From: Bradyrhizobium sp. CCH5-F6
Lineage (GTDB): Bacteria > Pseudomonadota > Alphaproteobacteria > Rhizobiales > Xanthobacteraceae
Direction of reading: 5' to 3'
Length of the DNA stretch: 33,604 bases
NCBI RefSeq assembly: GCF_001556045.1
Contig: NZ_LSIC01000092.1
Span: forward strand, 1-33,604
Below the pieces are notes generated by a model. The model was not told where the DNA came from. It did no database searches and worked only from the letters and a program-made list of their open reading frames with translations. Positions 8,388 through 16,623 of the stretch are shown one piece after another. The translations under genes and the position numbers were made by a program. The number at the start of each line of letters is the position of its first letter. The stretch's first letter is position 1.

Positions 8388-9206
8388 CTACGCCTTCACC
8401 TTGTTGGTCGGCCAGTTGTGGGTCTCGGCGGTGGCGTCGCGGCACCAGCGGTAGAAGGCGTCGTAGAGCAGCATGCCGGCCTCGAGCTGTTCGAGGTCGT
8501 CGTCGTACATCCGGGACAGACCGAGCGAGGCCGCGAGCAGTCCCGGTGCCTCCGGCGCGAGATCCGGCCGCGCGGTGTCGGCGCCGCGCACCAGGGTGGC
8601 TAGTCGCAGCAAGGCCGGCGTTGCGATCTCGAATTCCTCGATCATCACGTCGAAGGTGCAGAGCTCGCCACGGTGGCTCCAGAACACGTTCTCGATGTCG
8701 AAGGGCGCGGCGCCAAAGCGCTCGCCGACGCCGACCACCTCGGACGGCGCGACGTAGAGGAACACCGCGTTGGGATCGACGAAGCGGCGGATCAGCCAGG
8801 GGCAGGCAATGCGATCGACCTTGGGCCGCGCCCGGGTGACCCAGACGGTGCGCCCCCTGGCATCGCGTGGCGGCAACTTGCGGGCATCGACCAGCGGCAG
8901 TTTGGCCGCCTTCCAGCCCTCGAAGCCGCCCTCCAGCGTTTCGGCTTGCACGCCGAGCTGGCGCAGCCAGGCCGCGGTGCCTTGCGCGAGCTTCTCGCCG
9001 CGGAGGCAGGAGACGACGGCGCGGCGGCCGGCGAAGGCGCCGCCCCAGTCCGTCACATTGTCGTGGCTGAGCTTGATGGAGCCGGGGATCAGCCGCCGGT
9101 CGGCGGCAAAATCCTCGTCGGTCCGCACATCGATCAGCGCAGGCGCGTTCGCCGTGCCGATCAGCCGTGCCAGTTTGTCGGATGATATGGTCGTGAATGT
9201 TGACAT
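8388..9206 (-). CDS. chrB: Chromate resistance protein ChrB with N-terminal rhodanese domain
   Basis: A 272-aa protein in two parts. Residues about 5-105 form a rhodanese-like domain (ALIDVRTDEDFAADRRLIPGSI, active-site loop SCLRGEK with Cys67, then GGFEGWKAA). Residues about 120-270 match the C-terminal domain of ChrB (VWVTRARPKVDRIACPWLIRRFVDPNAVFLYV, HRGELCTFDVMIEEF). ChrB proteins support chromate resistance and in some bacteria act as chromate-responsive regulators; the canonical regulator has a different, DNA-binding N-terminal half, so a sulfur-handling or redox role is more likely here (inference). The ATG at 9206 is chosen because GAGGA sits 7 nt upstream. It precedes chrA in an operon and is divergent from dmeF. 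Confidence 0.88.
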   Translation of the reverse strand: MSTFTTISSDKLARLIGTANAPALIDVRTDEDFAADRRLIPGSIKLSHDNVTDWGGAFAGRRAVVSCLRGEKLAQGTAAWLRQLGVQAETLEGGFEGWKAAKLPLVDARKLPPRDARGRTVWVTRARPKVDRIACPWLIRRFVDPNAVFLYVAPSEVVGVGERFGAAPFDIENVFWSHRGELCTFDVMIEEFEIATPALLRLATLVRGADTARPDLAPEAPGLLAASLGLSRMYDDDLEQLEAGMLLYDAFYRWCRDATAETHNWPTNKVKA

Positions 9207-9402
9207 GATGCGTCCTCGCAAGAACCAACGGGACGCGATGCTTGGGCCTGTCGCCTCGTGGGGAGATCGCTCAAATCCCCATGCCGCAGATTACAGCGAA
9301 ACTAAGCGGCACTGTCAATCCGCGGGACGGTTGGACCTTAGAAAATCGGTGCCCGCCGTCTATACTGCACGCCGACAGACCTGAATCTCTCGGGAGAATT
9401 CG

Positions 9403-10371
9403 ATGCATTCCCACTCCATCGAACAATGGACCCATGACCACGCCTTCCTCGGCGAGAAGCACGACGAGAACGAGCGGCGCACCTGGCTCGTGGTCGTCCT
9501 GACGCTTGTCATGATGGTCGGCGAGATCGTGGCAGGATCGCTGTTCGGTTCGATGGCGCTCTTGGCCGACGGCTGGCACATGGGCACGCATGCGGCGGCG
9601 CTCGGCATTGCCGCCTTCGCCTATCGTTTCGCGCGCCGACACCTGGGGAATTCCCATTTCACCTTCGGCACCGGCAAGTTCGGGGATCTTGCCGCCTTCG
9701 CCAGCGCGATCATCCTGGGCCTGGTTGCGGTCGAGATCGCCTATGAGAGCGTGCTGCGGCTGATCACGCCGGTGCCGATCGTCTATGGCGAAGCCATGGC
9801 CGTCGCTGCGCTCGGCTTGTGCGTCAATCTCGCCAGCGTGTGGCTGCTGCGCGATCACCACGATCATCACCATCACGGTCACGAGCATGGCCATGCGCAT
9901 GATGACCACGACGATCATGATCACGGCCATCATCATCACCACCATCACCACGACAACAACCTTCGCGCGGCCTATGTCCATGTCATGACCGATGCCGCGA
10001 CCTCGGTGCTGGCGATCGCAGCGCTCGCCGTCGCCATGTATTCGGGCTGGGTCTGGGCCGATCCGGCGGTGGGCCTGATCGGCAGCGTCGTGATCGCGAG
10101 CTGGGCGTTCGGCCTGATCAAGTCGTCGGGTGCGGTGCTCCTCGACGTGCGCGCCGACGAGAAGCTGGAGCGGGTGATCCGGGCCCGCATGGAGGTCGGC
10201 GACGATCGCGTCACCGACCTCCATCTCTGGCAGGTCGGCCCCGGCCATTGTGCCGTGCTGCTCTCGGTGGTGTCGGACAAGCCGAAGCAGCCGGCCGTCT
10301 ACAAGCGGCGGCTCGCGGGACTGAAGGGCCTCAGCCACGTCACGGTCGAGGTGGAGACCTGCCCGCATTGA
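9403..10371 (+). CDS. dmeF: Cation diffusion facilitator DmeF (Co/Ni-type divalent metal efflux)
   Basis: A 322-aa inner-membrane metal/proton antiporter of the CDF family. It shows the six-helix layout with metal-site residues in the second helix (LADGWHMGTHAAALG) and fifth helix (YVHVMTDAATSVLAI, an HxxxD). A long histidine/aspartate cytoplasmic loop lies at about residues 146-186 (DHHDHHHHGHEHGHAHDDHDDH and a run of eight His), typical of DmeF/CzcD-like exporters. The N-terminal HSHSIEQWTHDHAF is a hallmark of the DmeF branch. GGGAG lies 6 nt before the ATG. No RcnR/CsoR-type dmeR regulator gene is beside it, unlike the arrangement described in Rhizobium. It is divergent from chrBA with 196 bp between. 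Confidence 0.92.
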   Translation: MHSHSIEQWTHDHAFLGEKHDENERRTWLVVVLTLVMMVGEIVAGSLFGSMALLADGWHMGTHAAALGIAAFAYRFARRHLGNSHFTFGTGKFGDLAAFASAIILGLVAVEIAYESVLRLITPVPIVYGEAMAVAALGLCVNLASVWLLRDHHDHHHHGHEHGHAHDDHDDHDHGHHHHHHHHDNNLRAAYVHVMTDAATSVLAIAALAVAMYSGWVWADPAVGLIGSVVIASWAFGLIKSSGAVLLDVRADEKLERVIRARMEVGDDRVTDLHLWQVGPGHCAVLLSVVSDKPKQPAVYKRRLAGLKGLSHVTVEVETCPH

Positions 10372-10410
10372 CGGGAGCTAACTGCGTCGCGGCGGCGCCG
10401 GAGCAAGCGC

Positions 10411-10543
10411 CTCGTCCTTCGAGACGACCGCTTCGCGGTCCCTCAGGATGAGGCTGAACGGCATTGTGATGCGCGTTTAATCCGGCGCAGCACATTCGAT
10501 CCTCATCCTGAGGGCCCGCCAACGGCGGGCGTCTCGAAGGATG
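10411..10543. repeat. Inverted intergenic repeat (CCTTCGAGAC / CCTCAGGATGAGG family)
   Basis: Two oppositely oriented units. The left has CCTTCGAGAC, then GACCGC-TTC-GCGGTC, then CCTCAGGATGAGG (to 10453). The right begins CCTCATCCTGAGG (10501), then GCCCGCC-AAC-GGCGGGC, then GTCTCGAAGGATG. They can pair over about 40 nt with a roughly 47-nt loop. This is a dispersed Bradyrhizobium-type repeat from memory. It lies between convergent dmeF and the small membrane protein, where it could end transcription from both sides. Confidence 0.82.
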
Positions 10544-10562
10544 TGCTGCGGGGAAGGCTGCC

Positions 10563-10754
10563 TCAGCTCTTCGGCGCCGTCACCGCCGGCGGGCTCGCGT
10601 CCGGTGTCTTCTTCGGCTTCAGCGTGCCGGCATAGAACGAGATCAGCCACACCAAGAGGACGGCGAGGAGGTAGACGCCCCAGGCCTGCGGCGGCGTGGT
10701 CGCCCAGCGCAGGAGGCCTTTGAATGTGCGGGGCGGGCCGGCATCGTCGCTCAT
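10563..10754 (-). CDS. Small single-pass membrane protein, 63 aa, unknown function
   Basis: The protein reads MSDDAGPPRTFKGLLRWATTPPQAWG, then one strong membrane helix (VYLLAVLLVWLISFYAG, about residues 27-43), then a lysine/proline-rich tail (LKPKKTPDASPPAVTAPKS). I cannot assign a family. Reality is supported by the clean topology and its place 31 bp downstream of the MFS gene on the same strand. The tail is probably periplasmic or cytoplasmic and disordered; orientation is not certain. Confidence 0.65.
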   Translation of the reverse strand: MSDDAGPPRTFKGLLRWATTPPQAWGVYLLAVLLVWLISFYAGTLKPKKTPDASPPAVTAPKS

Positions 10755-10785
10755 CGCTCGCTTGTGCGCGAAAGCGGCCGTGCCG

Positions 10786-11943
10786 TCAATCAGGCCGCTG
10801 CACGGGGCGGATCAGGAACAGCGCCGCCAAGGCCGAGAGGCTGAGCGCGGACGAGACGATCAGCACCTTGGCGCCCATGACGTCGATGAGCAGGCCGAAC
10901 ACCAGCGGCGCCACTGCCTGCGCCATCCGCGCCGGAGCGCCGATGATGCCGAGGCGATAGCCGAAATCCTTCGGGCCGAAGATCGCCAGCGGCAGGGTGC
11001 CGCGCGCGATGGTCAGGATGCCGTTGCCCGAGCCGTAGAGTAGCGCAAAGGCGCTCGCGGCAGCGCCGCCGAAGATCGCGACGATCACGGCGCCGAGCGG
11101 ATGGGTGAGGCAGGCGAGGCGTGTCGACCACAGCGGATGGAAGCGGCTGAGGAAGCCGGCCTCCAACATGCGCGCCCCGACTTGCGCCGGGCCGATCAGG
11201 GCGCCGGCCGCGATCGCCTCGGCCGGCGTGGCCCCTGTCGCCTCGAGGATGCGCGGGAAATGCGCGGCCATCGCGCCGGTGACGGTCCAGACCGCGGCAA
11301 AGATGAAGGCGAGCAGGAGCATGGTGCGGTCGAGCGGCAAATGCGGCTTCTCGGCCGTGGCCGCAGCCTGCTTCGCGCCCTTGATCGCCGGCAGCATGAA
11401 GAAATTGAGCGGCAGGCCGATCAGGATGTTGGCGGCAGCCCAGGCAAAGCAGGTGTCGCGCCAGCCGATATGGGCGATGCCCCAGGCGGTGAGCGGCCAG
11501 CCGACGGTAGAAGCGAAGCCCGCCATCAGCGTGATTCCGGTGATGGGCCTGCGCGCCTCGGTGCCGTAGATGCGGCCGAGCGCTGCGAAGGCGGCGTCGT
11601 AGAGCCCCATCGCCATGCCGATGCCGAGCACGAGCCAGGCGATCGCCATCACCGCGATCGATTGCGAGAACCCAAGGAGCACGAGGCCGGCGGCAATGAT
11701 CAGGTTCGAGGTCGACAGCACCTGACGGCCGCCGACGAGATCGATCTGCCGTCCGATGCGCGGGCCGAGCATGGCCGAGATCACCAGCGCGGCCGAAAAC
11801 GCGCCGAAGATCCAGTTGGAGGAGACGCCGAGGTCGCGCGCCATGGGATCGGCGAGCAGCGCCGGCACATAATAGCTCGAAGCCCAGGCCAGGGTTTGCG
11901 TGGTGCCGAGCGCCAAGATGATTGGAAGCTGGCGCTGGGTCAT
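10786..11943 (-). CDS. MFS transporter (12-TM, Major Facilitator)
   Basis: A 385-aa permease. Hydrophobic segments run along the whole length. The loop between helices 2 and 3 carries GPRIGRQIDLVGGRQVL, the MFS signature region, and FGPKDFGYRLGIIGAPARMAQ lies in the C-terminal half. The N terminus MTQRQLPIILALGTTQTLAWASSYYVPALLADPMARDLG resembles a common rhizobial MFS subgroup of unknown substrate. The ATG at 11943 fits the start of the first helix; the open frame upstream has no membrane or MFS character and lies antisense to the cyclase gene. The nearest purine-rich site (GAGGA) is very close to this ATG, so the start is less certain than the gene. It is divergent from the cyclase (12106). 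Confidence 0.88.
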   Translation of the reverse strand: MTQRQLPIILALGTTQTLAWASSYYVPALLADPMARDLGVSSNWIFGAFSAALVISAMLGPRIGRQIDLVGGRQVLSTSNLIIAAGLVLLGFSQSIAVMAIAWLVLGIGMAMGLYDAAFAALGRIYGTEARRPITGITLMAGFASTVGWPLTAWGIAHIGWRDTCFAWAAANILIGLPLNFFMLPAIKGAKQAAATAEKPHLPLDRTMLLLAFIFAAVWTVTGAMAAHFPRILEATGATPAEAIAAGALIGPAQVGARMLEAGFLSRFHPLWSTRLACLTHPLGAVIVAIFGGAAASAFALLYGSGNGILTIARGTLPLAIFGPKDFGYRLGIIGAPARMAQAVAPLVFGLLIDVMGAKVLIVSSALSLSALAALFLIRPVQRPD

Positions 11944-12105
11944 GTCCTCGTGCTTCGGCCCGGTTGCGTCATCTCCTGCATTTGCCGCTTGCGGCGAGAG
12001 CGCGTCAACAGCGCCTGCGACATATTCGACCTGCTGAGAACGGAAGGCTCGGCTGCACCGTACGCGCGGCCTTTCGTTCGTCACGAAGGCACGCCATAAT
12101 GGCGC

Positions 12106-13365
12106 ATGCAATTGACCTCGCGCGTTGCGCTGATGAACTGGCTGACCGGCCAGGGGCTCACGGGCCTTCCTGAAAACGAACTGCTCCGCGGCTTCTGCGA
12201 GCGCTGCTGCGCCGAAGGGCTGGAACTGTCGCGGGCACTGGTCGTCATCGACACGCTGCACCCGATCTACGAGGGGCGCGGCTTCCGCTGGAGCGACCGT
12301 CCCAGCAACGAGAGCGATGCGTTCGAATACGGCTCGACCGCGGACGGCGACGCCGCCAGGAACTGGCGGCGCTCGGTGTTCTTCCACATGCTCGAGCACG
12401 GCCACGACGAGATGGTGATCGATCTTGCCGAGGCGCCGTCGCTGGATTTCTCGCAGATCGGCGAGCTCGCCGAGAAGGGCCACAAGCACTATCTCGCCTT
12501 CGTGCACCGCTTCGGCGAGAACGGCGCGCTCGGGCTGATGGACTGCCTTTATTCCTGCTGGACCACGCGGCGCGAGAGCGGCTTCAGCGGGGTGGAACTC
12601 GAAGCGCTGCGCGATCTGGTCCCGGTGCTCGGGCTCGCGATCAAGTCGGCGCAGCAGGTCGACATCGCGCGCACGCTCGGGCGCGTCTATCTCGGCCGCG
12701 ACGCGTCCGAGCAGGTGCTGCGCGGGCGAATCTCGCGCGGCATCACCGAGCGCATCAACGCCGTGCTGTGGTATTCGGACCTGCGCGGCTCGACCGGGAT
12801 CAGCGAGAGCATCGGCCCCGACGAGATCATTCCGTTCCTCAACGACTACGCGCAGGCCGTGATCGACCCGATCCACGATGCCGGAGGCGACGTGTTGAAG
12901 CTGATCGGCGACGGCGTGCTGGCGATGTTCACCGGCGAGGACATGGCGGCGGCCCGCCGCGCGGCGCTACGGGCGGAGCATCTGTTCCGCAAGAACGTCG
13001 CGGTGCTGAACGCCCGCCGCGCCGCGGCCGGCCGTCCCACCACGTCGGCCTATATCGGCCTGCATGTCGGAGAGGTCTTCTACGGCAACATCGGCAGCGA
13101 GGACCGTCTCGACTTCACCGTGGTCGGACCGACCGTCAACGAGGTCAGCCGCATCGCCTCGATGAGCCGCTCGGTCGACCGCGAGCTGCTGGCCTCGTCG
13201 GAATTCTACCAGGGCCTCGACGCCGCGGGGCGCCGCTATCTCGTCTCCACCGGCCGTTACGCCCTGCGCGGCATCGGCCGTGCGCAGGATCTCTACACGC
13301 TCGATCCGGAGGTCGACGCGAGCGAGCCGGTGGCGGGGAGCTACGAGCGGTACCTGGCGAATTGA
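12106..13365 (+). CDS. Class III adenylate cyclase
   Basis: A 419-aa cytoplasmic enzyme predicted to make cAMP from ATP. Residues about 215-385 form the catalytic domain: metal-binding Asp225 in VLWYSDLRGSTG, Asp269 in KLIGDGVLAMF with adenine-contacting Lys265 just before it, and a C-terminal FTVVGPTVNEVSRI with the Thr, Asn and Arg expected in active class IIIb enzymes. All key positions are intact. The N-terminal 200 residues (LSRALVVIDTLHPIYEGRGFRW, HYLAFVHRFGENGALGLMDCL) look like a GAF-like sensory region, which I infer from pattern only. The start at 12106 is the first ATG giving this N terminus; no strong ribosome-binding site is present. It is a single gene with no operon partner. 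Confidence 0.9.
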   Translation: MQLTSRVALMNWLTGQGLTGLPENELLRGFCERCCAEGLELSRALVVIDTLHPIYEGRGFRWSDRPSNESDAFEYGSTADGDAARNWRRSVFFHMLEHGHDEMVIDLAEAPSLDFSQIGELAEKGHKHYLAFVHRFGENGALGLMDCLYSCWTTRRESGFSGVELEALRDLVPVLGLAIKSAQQVDIARTLGRVYLGRDASEQVLRGRISRGITERINAVLWYSDLRGSTGISESIGPDEIIPFLNDYAQAVIDPIHDAGGDVLKLIGDGVLAMFTGEDMAAARRAALRAEHLFRKNVAVLNARRAAAGRPTTSAYIGLHVGEVFYGNIGSEDRLDFTVVGPTVNEVSRIASMSRSVDRELLASSEFYQGLDAAGRRYLVSTGRYALRGIGRAQDLYTLDPEVDASEPVAGSYERYLAN

Positions 13366-13384
13366 ACTCGCAATGACGGCGCGG

Positions 13385-14629
13385 CTAGCACCGCGCAGCC
13401 GCTTCATCTCCCACCATGTCCGGCTGCCGGTCCAGCGTCACAGCAGGTGACAGCAGGATCACCAGCGCCTGCAGTCCGAAGACGGCGGCGGCGAGATACA
13501 GGCACGCTTCCGCGCTCCAGAGGCCGCCGACAATCGCGCCCAGCGCCGAGCCGAGCGGACGGGCGCCGTAGCTCATGATGTTGATGGCGGAGACGCGTCC
13601 CAGAAGGCGCGGCGGCGTCACCGACTGGCGCAGCGTCGTCGTCGAGATCACCCAGAGGATCGGCCCGACGCCGAGCAGGAAGAAACTCAGGCCCGCGAGC
13701 CAGGGGTAGGGGAGCAGCACCGTCAGCGCCATCGCCAATGCGGCGACGAAGCCGGTGACGGGGCCGAGTCCGACCACGGTGCCAAACGCGAGGCGCTGCA
13801 TCACGCGCGTGGCGAGGAGGGCGCCGATCACCATTCCGACGCCGTACATCGTCAGCACCGTGCCGACGCCGGCGGCCGACAAGCCGAGATGCCGCACGGC
13901 GTAAGGCACGAACACCGCGATCTGCAGGAACCAGCCGGTGTTGAAGATGAACTGGGTGACGAATATCGGCCGCAGCAGCGGATGGTGGAACACGAAGGCC
14001 GCGCCTTCGCGGATTTCCTGAAGGGGATGGCGCTGCGGCGACGGTGCGCGCGCGGGCTCGTAGATGCCCGAGAGCAGCACGACCGCGACAGCCGAGAGCG
14101 CCGCGGCAAAGCCGAACGCCGGGCTTGCGCCCCACCATCCCACCAGCACGCCGCCGAGCGCGGGTCCGCTGGCAAAGGCGATGGTGCGCGCGAGCTCGAT
14201 GCGGGCATTGGCGGCGGGCAACTGGTCCGGGCTCACCAGCGAGGGCACCAGCGCTGGCGCGGCGACGCTGTAGACGACGGTGCCGCACACGGCAGCGAAG
14301 CCGAGCAGGGCCAGCAACGGCAAGTCGAGGGCGCCCAGCGTCAGCAGGAGCACGATGGCGGCGAGCGCGGCGGCCCGCAACGCCTCGGCCCCCGCCATCA
14401 GCCGGCGGCGGGAGATGCGGTCCGCGAGCACGCCCGCGGGAATGGCGAACAGGACGAAGGGCAAGGTGAGCGCGGTCTGGAGCAAGCCGGTCCGTCCTTC
14501 GGCAACCCCCAACGTCAGCACGGCGACGATGGGCGCTGCGGCGAGCGCGATCTGCTCGGCCGATTGCGCCGCCAGGTTCGACCAGGCGAGGCGGTTGAAG
14601 GTGTCGGGAAGGCGAGGGGGCGTTGACAT
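13385..14629 (-). CDS. MFS transporter, EntS/MFS_3 type
   Basis: A 414-aa membrane exporter. The start MSTPPRLPDTFNRLAWSNLAAQSAEQIALAAAPIVAVLTLG, the GVLADRISRRRLMAGAEALRAAALA loop after helix 2, and PARAPSPQRHPLQEIREGAAFVFHHPLLRPIFVTQF in mid-protein match the MFS_3 group that includes enterobactin and macrolide exporters. AGGA lies 8 nt before the ATG at 14629. It is divergent from mntH and shares the 171-bp region that holds a probable Mur operator, so a link to metal status is possible, though its substrate is unknown. The stop lies 20 bp from the convergent cyclase stop. Confidence 0.9.
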   Translation of the reverse strand: MSTPPRLPDTFNRLAWSNLAAQSAEQIALAAAPIVAVLTLGVAEGRTGLLQTALTLPFVLFAIPAGVLADRISRRRLMAGAEALRAAALAAIVLLLTLGALDLPLLALLGFAAVCGTVVYSVAAPALVPSLVSPDQLPAANARIELARTIAFASGPALGGVLVGWWGASPAFGFAAALSAVAVVLLSGIYEPARAPSPQRHPLQEIREGAAFVFHHPLLRPIFVTQFIFNTGWFLQIAVFVPYAVRHLGLSAAGVGTVLTMYGVGMVIGALLATRVMQRLAFGTVVGLGPVTGFVAALAMALTVLLPYPWLAGLSFFLLGVGPILWVISTTTLRQSVTPPRLLGRVSAINIMSYGARPLGSALGAIVGGLWSAEACLYLAAAVFGLQALVILLSPAVTLDRQPDMVGDEAAARC

Positions 14630-14755
14630 GGCTCATATCCTGCAAAGGCGAATTGGCGCCAATGTTCACCCTGACGACCACCAGACCCACCCGCTTCCCG
14701 ACAACGGGGCGGGGCCTCCAACAGGCCGCGGCGAAAACGGTGCGGCTAGATGCAG

Positions 14756-14772
14756 TTGCAAATGAGTTGCAA
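14756..14772. promoter_or_regulatory. Probable Mur/Fur-type operator of mntH
   Basis: TTGCAA (14756-14761), a 5-bp spacer ATGAG, and TTGCAA (14767-14772): each half is itself palindromic and the whole forms a dyad. TGCAA-based dyads are, as I recall, the kind of site bound by the manganese-responsive Fur homologue Mur at rhizobial mntH and sit promoters. It lies 29 bp before the mntH start, where binding would block transcription. Confidence 0.6.
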
Positions 14773-14800
14773 TAAGAATGAACTTGGGTATTCTGGCGGC

Positions 14801-16153
14801 ATGGATGCCCGATCGCCCGAACTAACCCCCGACTCCGCCGGCTGGCGTGCCGACGCGCCCACCACCAAGAGCCTCGCCGAGGTCAATGCCACGGTCGCGA
14901 TCCCGGTCGCTGGCCACTGGTCGCGGCGGCTGCTGGCCTTCGTCGGTCCGGGCTATCTCGTCTCGGTCGGCTACATGGACCCCGGCAATTGGGCGACCGA
15001 CCTCGCCGGCGGGTCGAAGTTCGGCTACACGCTGCTCTCCGTCATCCTGCTCTCGAATTTGATGGCGATCCTGCTCCAGTCGCTGGCGGCACGGCTCGGC
15101 ATCGTCACCGACCGCGACCTCGCGCAGGCCTGCCGCGCGACCTATTCGCCCCCGGTGAACTTCCTGCTCTGGCTCGCCTGCGAGGCGGCGATCATCGCCT
15201 GCGATCTCGCCGAGGTGATCGGCACTGCGATCGCGCTGAAACTGCTGTTCGGCATTCCCCTGATCGGCGGCGCATTGCTCGCCGCGCTCGACGCCTTCCT
15301 GCTGCTGCTTCTGATGAATCGCGGCTTCCGCTTCCTGGAAGCCTTCGTCATCGCGCTACTCGTGGTGATCGCGGTCTGCTTCGCAGTCCAGATCGTGGCT
15401 GCGGCCCCGCCGGTGGCGGAGGTCCTGCGCGGCTTCGTGCCGAAGAGCGAGATCTTCACCAATTCCGAGATGCTCTACATCGCGATCGGCATCATCGGCG
15501 CGACCGTGATGCCGCATAATCTGTACCTGCACTCCTCGATCGTGCAGACGCGCGCCTATGAGCGCAACGACGAAGGTCGCCGCGAGGCGATCAAATGGGC
15601 GACGACGGACTCGACCATCGCCCTGATGCTGGCGCTGTTCATCAATGCCGCGATCCTCGTGGTCGCGGCGGCGACCTTCCACAAGAGCGGCCATTCGGAC
15701 GTTGCCGGGATTGAACAGGCGTTCGAGCTCCTGTCGCCGCTGCTCGGCCTCGGCATCGCCTCGACGCTGTTCGCGGTAGCGCTGCTCGCCTCGGGCCTGA
15801 ACTCGACGGTGACGGCGACGCTCGCCGGCCAGATCGTGATGGAAGGCTTTCTCGACCTGCGCCTGCCGAACTGGGCGCGCCGCCTGCTGACGCGCGGCAT
15901 CGCCATCGTTCCGGTGATCGTCGTCACGGCGATCTATGGCGAACGCGGCACGGCGGATCTGCTGGTGTTCAGCCAGGTCGTGCTGTCGATGCAACTGCCC
16001 TTCGCCGTCATCCCGCTGGTGCGCTTCGTCTCCGACCGCCGCAAGATGGGCCGGTTCGCGATTCCGAAGTCAGTCGCCGCGCTCGCGTGGGTCGTTGCGG
16101 GCGTCATCGTGGTGCTGAACTTGAAGCTGCTCGCCGATACGCTGTTCGGCTAG
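14801..16153 (+). CDS. mntH: NRAMP-family manganese transporter MntH
   Basis: A 450-aa inner-membrane, proton-coupled importer of Mn(II) (and Fe(II)). The first core helix contains MDPGNWATD (Asp60-Pro-Gly-Asn63), and helix 6 contains [14 protein letters not shown] (Met237-Pro-His239); these are the metal-site motifs of NRAMP proteins. About eleven hydrophobic segments are visible. I start at the ATG at 14801 ([11 protein letters not shown]). An in-frame ATG at 14762 would place the coding start inside the probable operator and add residues without NRAMP character. In Bradyrhizobium, mntH is known to be the main manganese importer under Mur control, which fits the upstream dyad. Downstream 407 bp lack a clear gene. 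Confidence 0.94.
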   Translation: MDARSPELTPDSAGWRADAPTTKSLAEVNATVAIPVAGHWSRRLLAFVGPGYLVSVGYMDPGNWATDLAGGSKFGYTLLSVILLSNLMAILLQSLAARLGIVTDRDLAQACRATYSPPVNFLLWLACEAAIIACDLAEVIGTAIALKLLFGIPLIGGALLAALDAFLLLLLMNRGFRFLEAFVIALLVVIAVCFAVQIVAAAPPVAEVLRGFVPKSEIFTNSEMLYIAIGIIGATVMPHNLYLHSSIVQTRAYERNDEGRREAIKWATTDSTIALMLALFINAAILVVAAATFHKSGHSDVAGIEQAFELLSPLLGLGIASTLFAVALLASGLNSTVTATLAGQIVMEGFLDLRLPNWARRLLTRGIAIVPVIVVTAIYGERGTADLLVFSQVVLSMQLPFAVIPLVRFVSDRRKMGRFAIPKSVAALAWVVAGVIVVLNLKLLADTLFG

Positions 16154-16560
16154 GACAGGGCGCCTGTTTCGCGGCACCTGTTCGCGAGAGCCGCGCCTTG
16201 AAGGCGGTTCGGCGGACGATTGCCTGTTCCCGAAAGCACGGCGAAACGGACGGACGGTTGCACCTCGATTTTGTGAACTGACACCTTTTCAATTTGTGCG
16301 GGACGCGTATACTCCGGCCATTGCCGTTAGACGTAGTAGTGTAGGGCGTAACATGATGTTGTTTGTTTCAGGATTGATTTTGCTCCCCGCGGGATGATCG
16401 GCGGCCCGCGCGGTTGAAATTGGGCCGACTGCATTGTCTCCGGATACATTCAATTGCTGGTGCGCGGACTCCGTCGGCGCGACGGCGTCGTTTAGTTAAA
16501 TTGATTGCTTTGATCGACGGCTGGTTTTTCTGCTGCGCGGATTAACGTCCGGGAGGGACG
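16154..16560 (+). other. Long upstream region of the cyclase-P450-DyP operon
   Basis: No gene of normal size is visible. A possible promoter is TTTTCA (16286-16291) and TATACT (16308-16313), 16 bp apart, which would give a leader of roughly 240-300 nt. A 14-codon frame at 16353-16397 (MMLFVSGLILLPAG) is hydrophobic but has no ribosome-binding site. From 16450 on the sequence is T-rich and lower in GC (for example TTTAGTTAAATTGATTGCTTTGATCG). The length suggests untranslated leader control, but no riboswitch I know is recognisable. Confidence 0.4.
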
Positions 16561-16623
16561 ATGATCAGGCCAGAAGGCGTTGGTTATTTCGGTAAATTCA
16601 TTGAGAAGCGAGGGCGGCCATGA
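16561..16623 (+). CDS. Possible 20-aa leader peptide coupled to the cyclase gene
   Basis: The frame reads MIRPEGVGYFGKFIEKRGRP and stops at TGA 16621-16623, which overlaps the ATG of the next gene (16620) in an ATGA junction. A strong GGGAGG lies 4 nt before its ATG, better than the site of the following gene (GAGGG). The same ATGA overlap recurs later in this operon, which argues that it is real. It could serve only for translational coupling, or be a regulatory peptide. It is too short to test by composition. Confidence 0.45.
   Translation: MIRPEGVGYFGKFIEKRGRP

Noticed and set aside
7173..9185. Plus-strand frames opposite chrA and chrB, rich in Asp, His, Gln and Arg
   Set aside because: Their composition is typical of mirror frames; chrA and chrB have strong family motifs.
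9361..9366. TATACT as a -10 box of dmeF
   Set aside because: No -35 element at the right distance (the nearest TTGGAC is 24 bp away), so I did not list a promoter.
11944..12876. N-terminal extension of the MFS frame beyond 11943
   Set aside because: The extension lies antisense to the cyclase gene and has no membrane or MFS character.
14750..14800. Longer mntH start at 14750 or 14762
   Set aside because: It would put codons within the Mur-like dyad and add non-NRAMP residues.
16353..16397. A 14-codon hydrophobic frame (MMLFVSGLILLPAG)
   Set aside because: No ribosome-binding site; too short to support.
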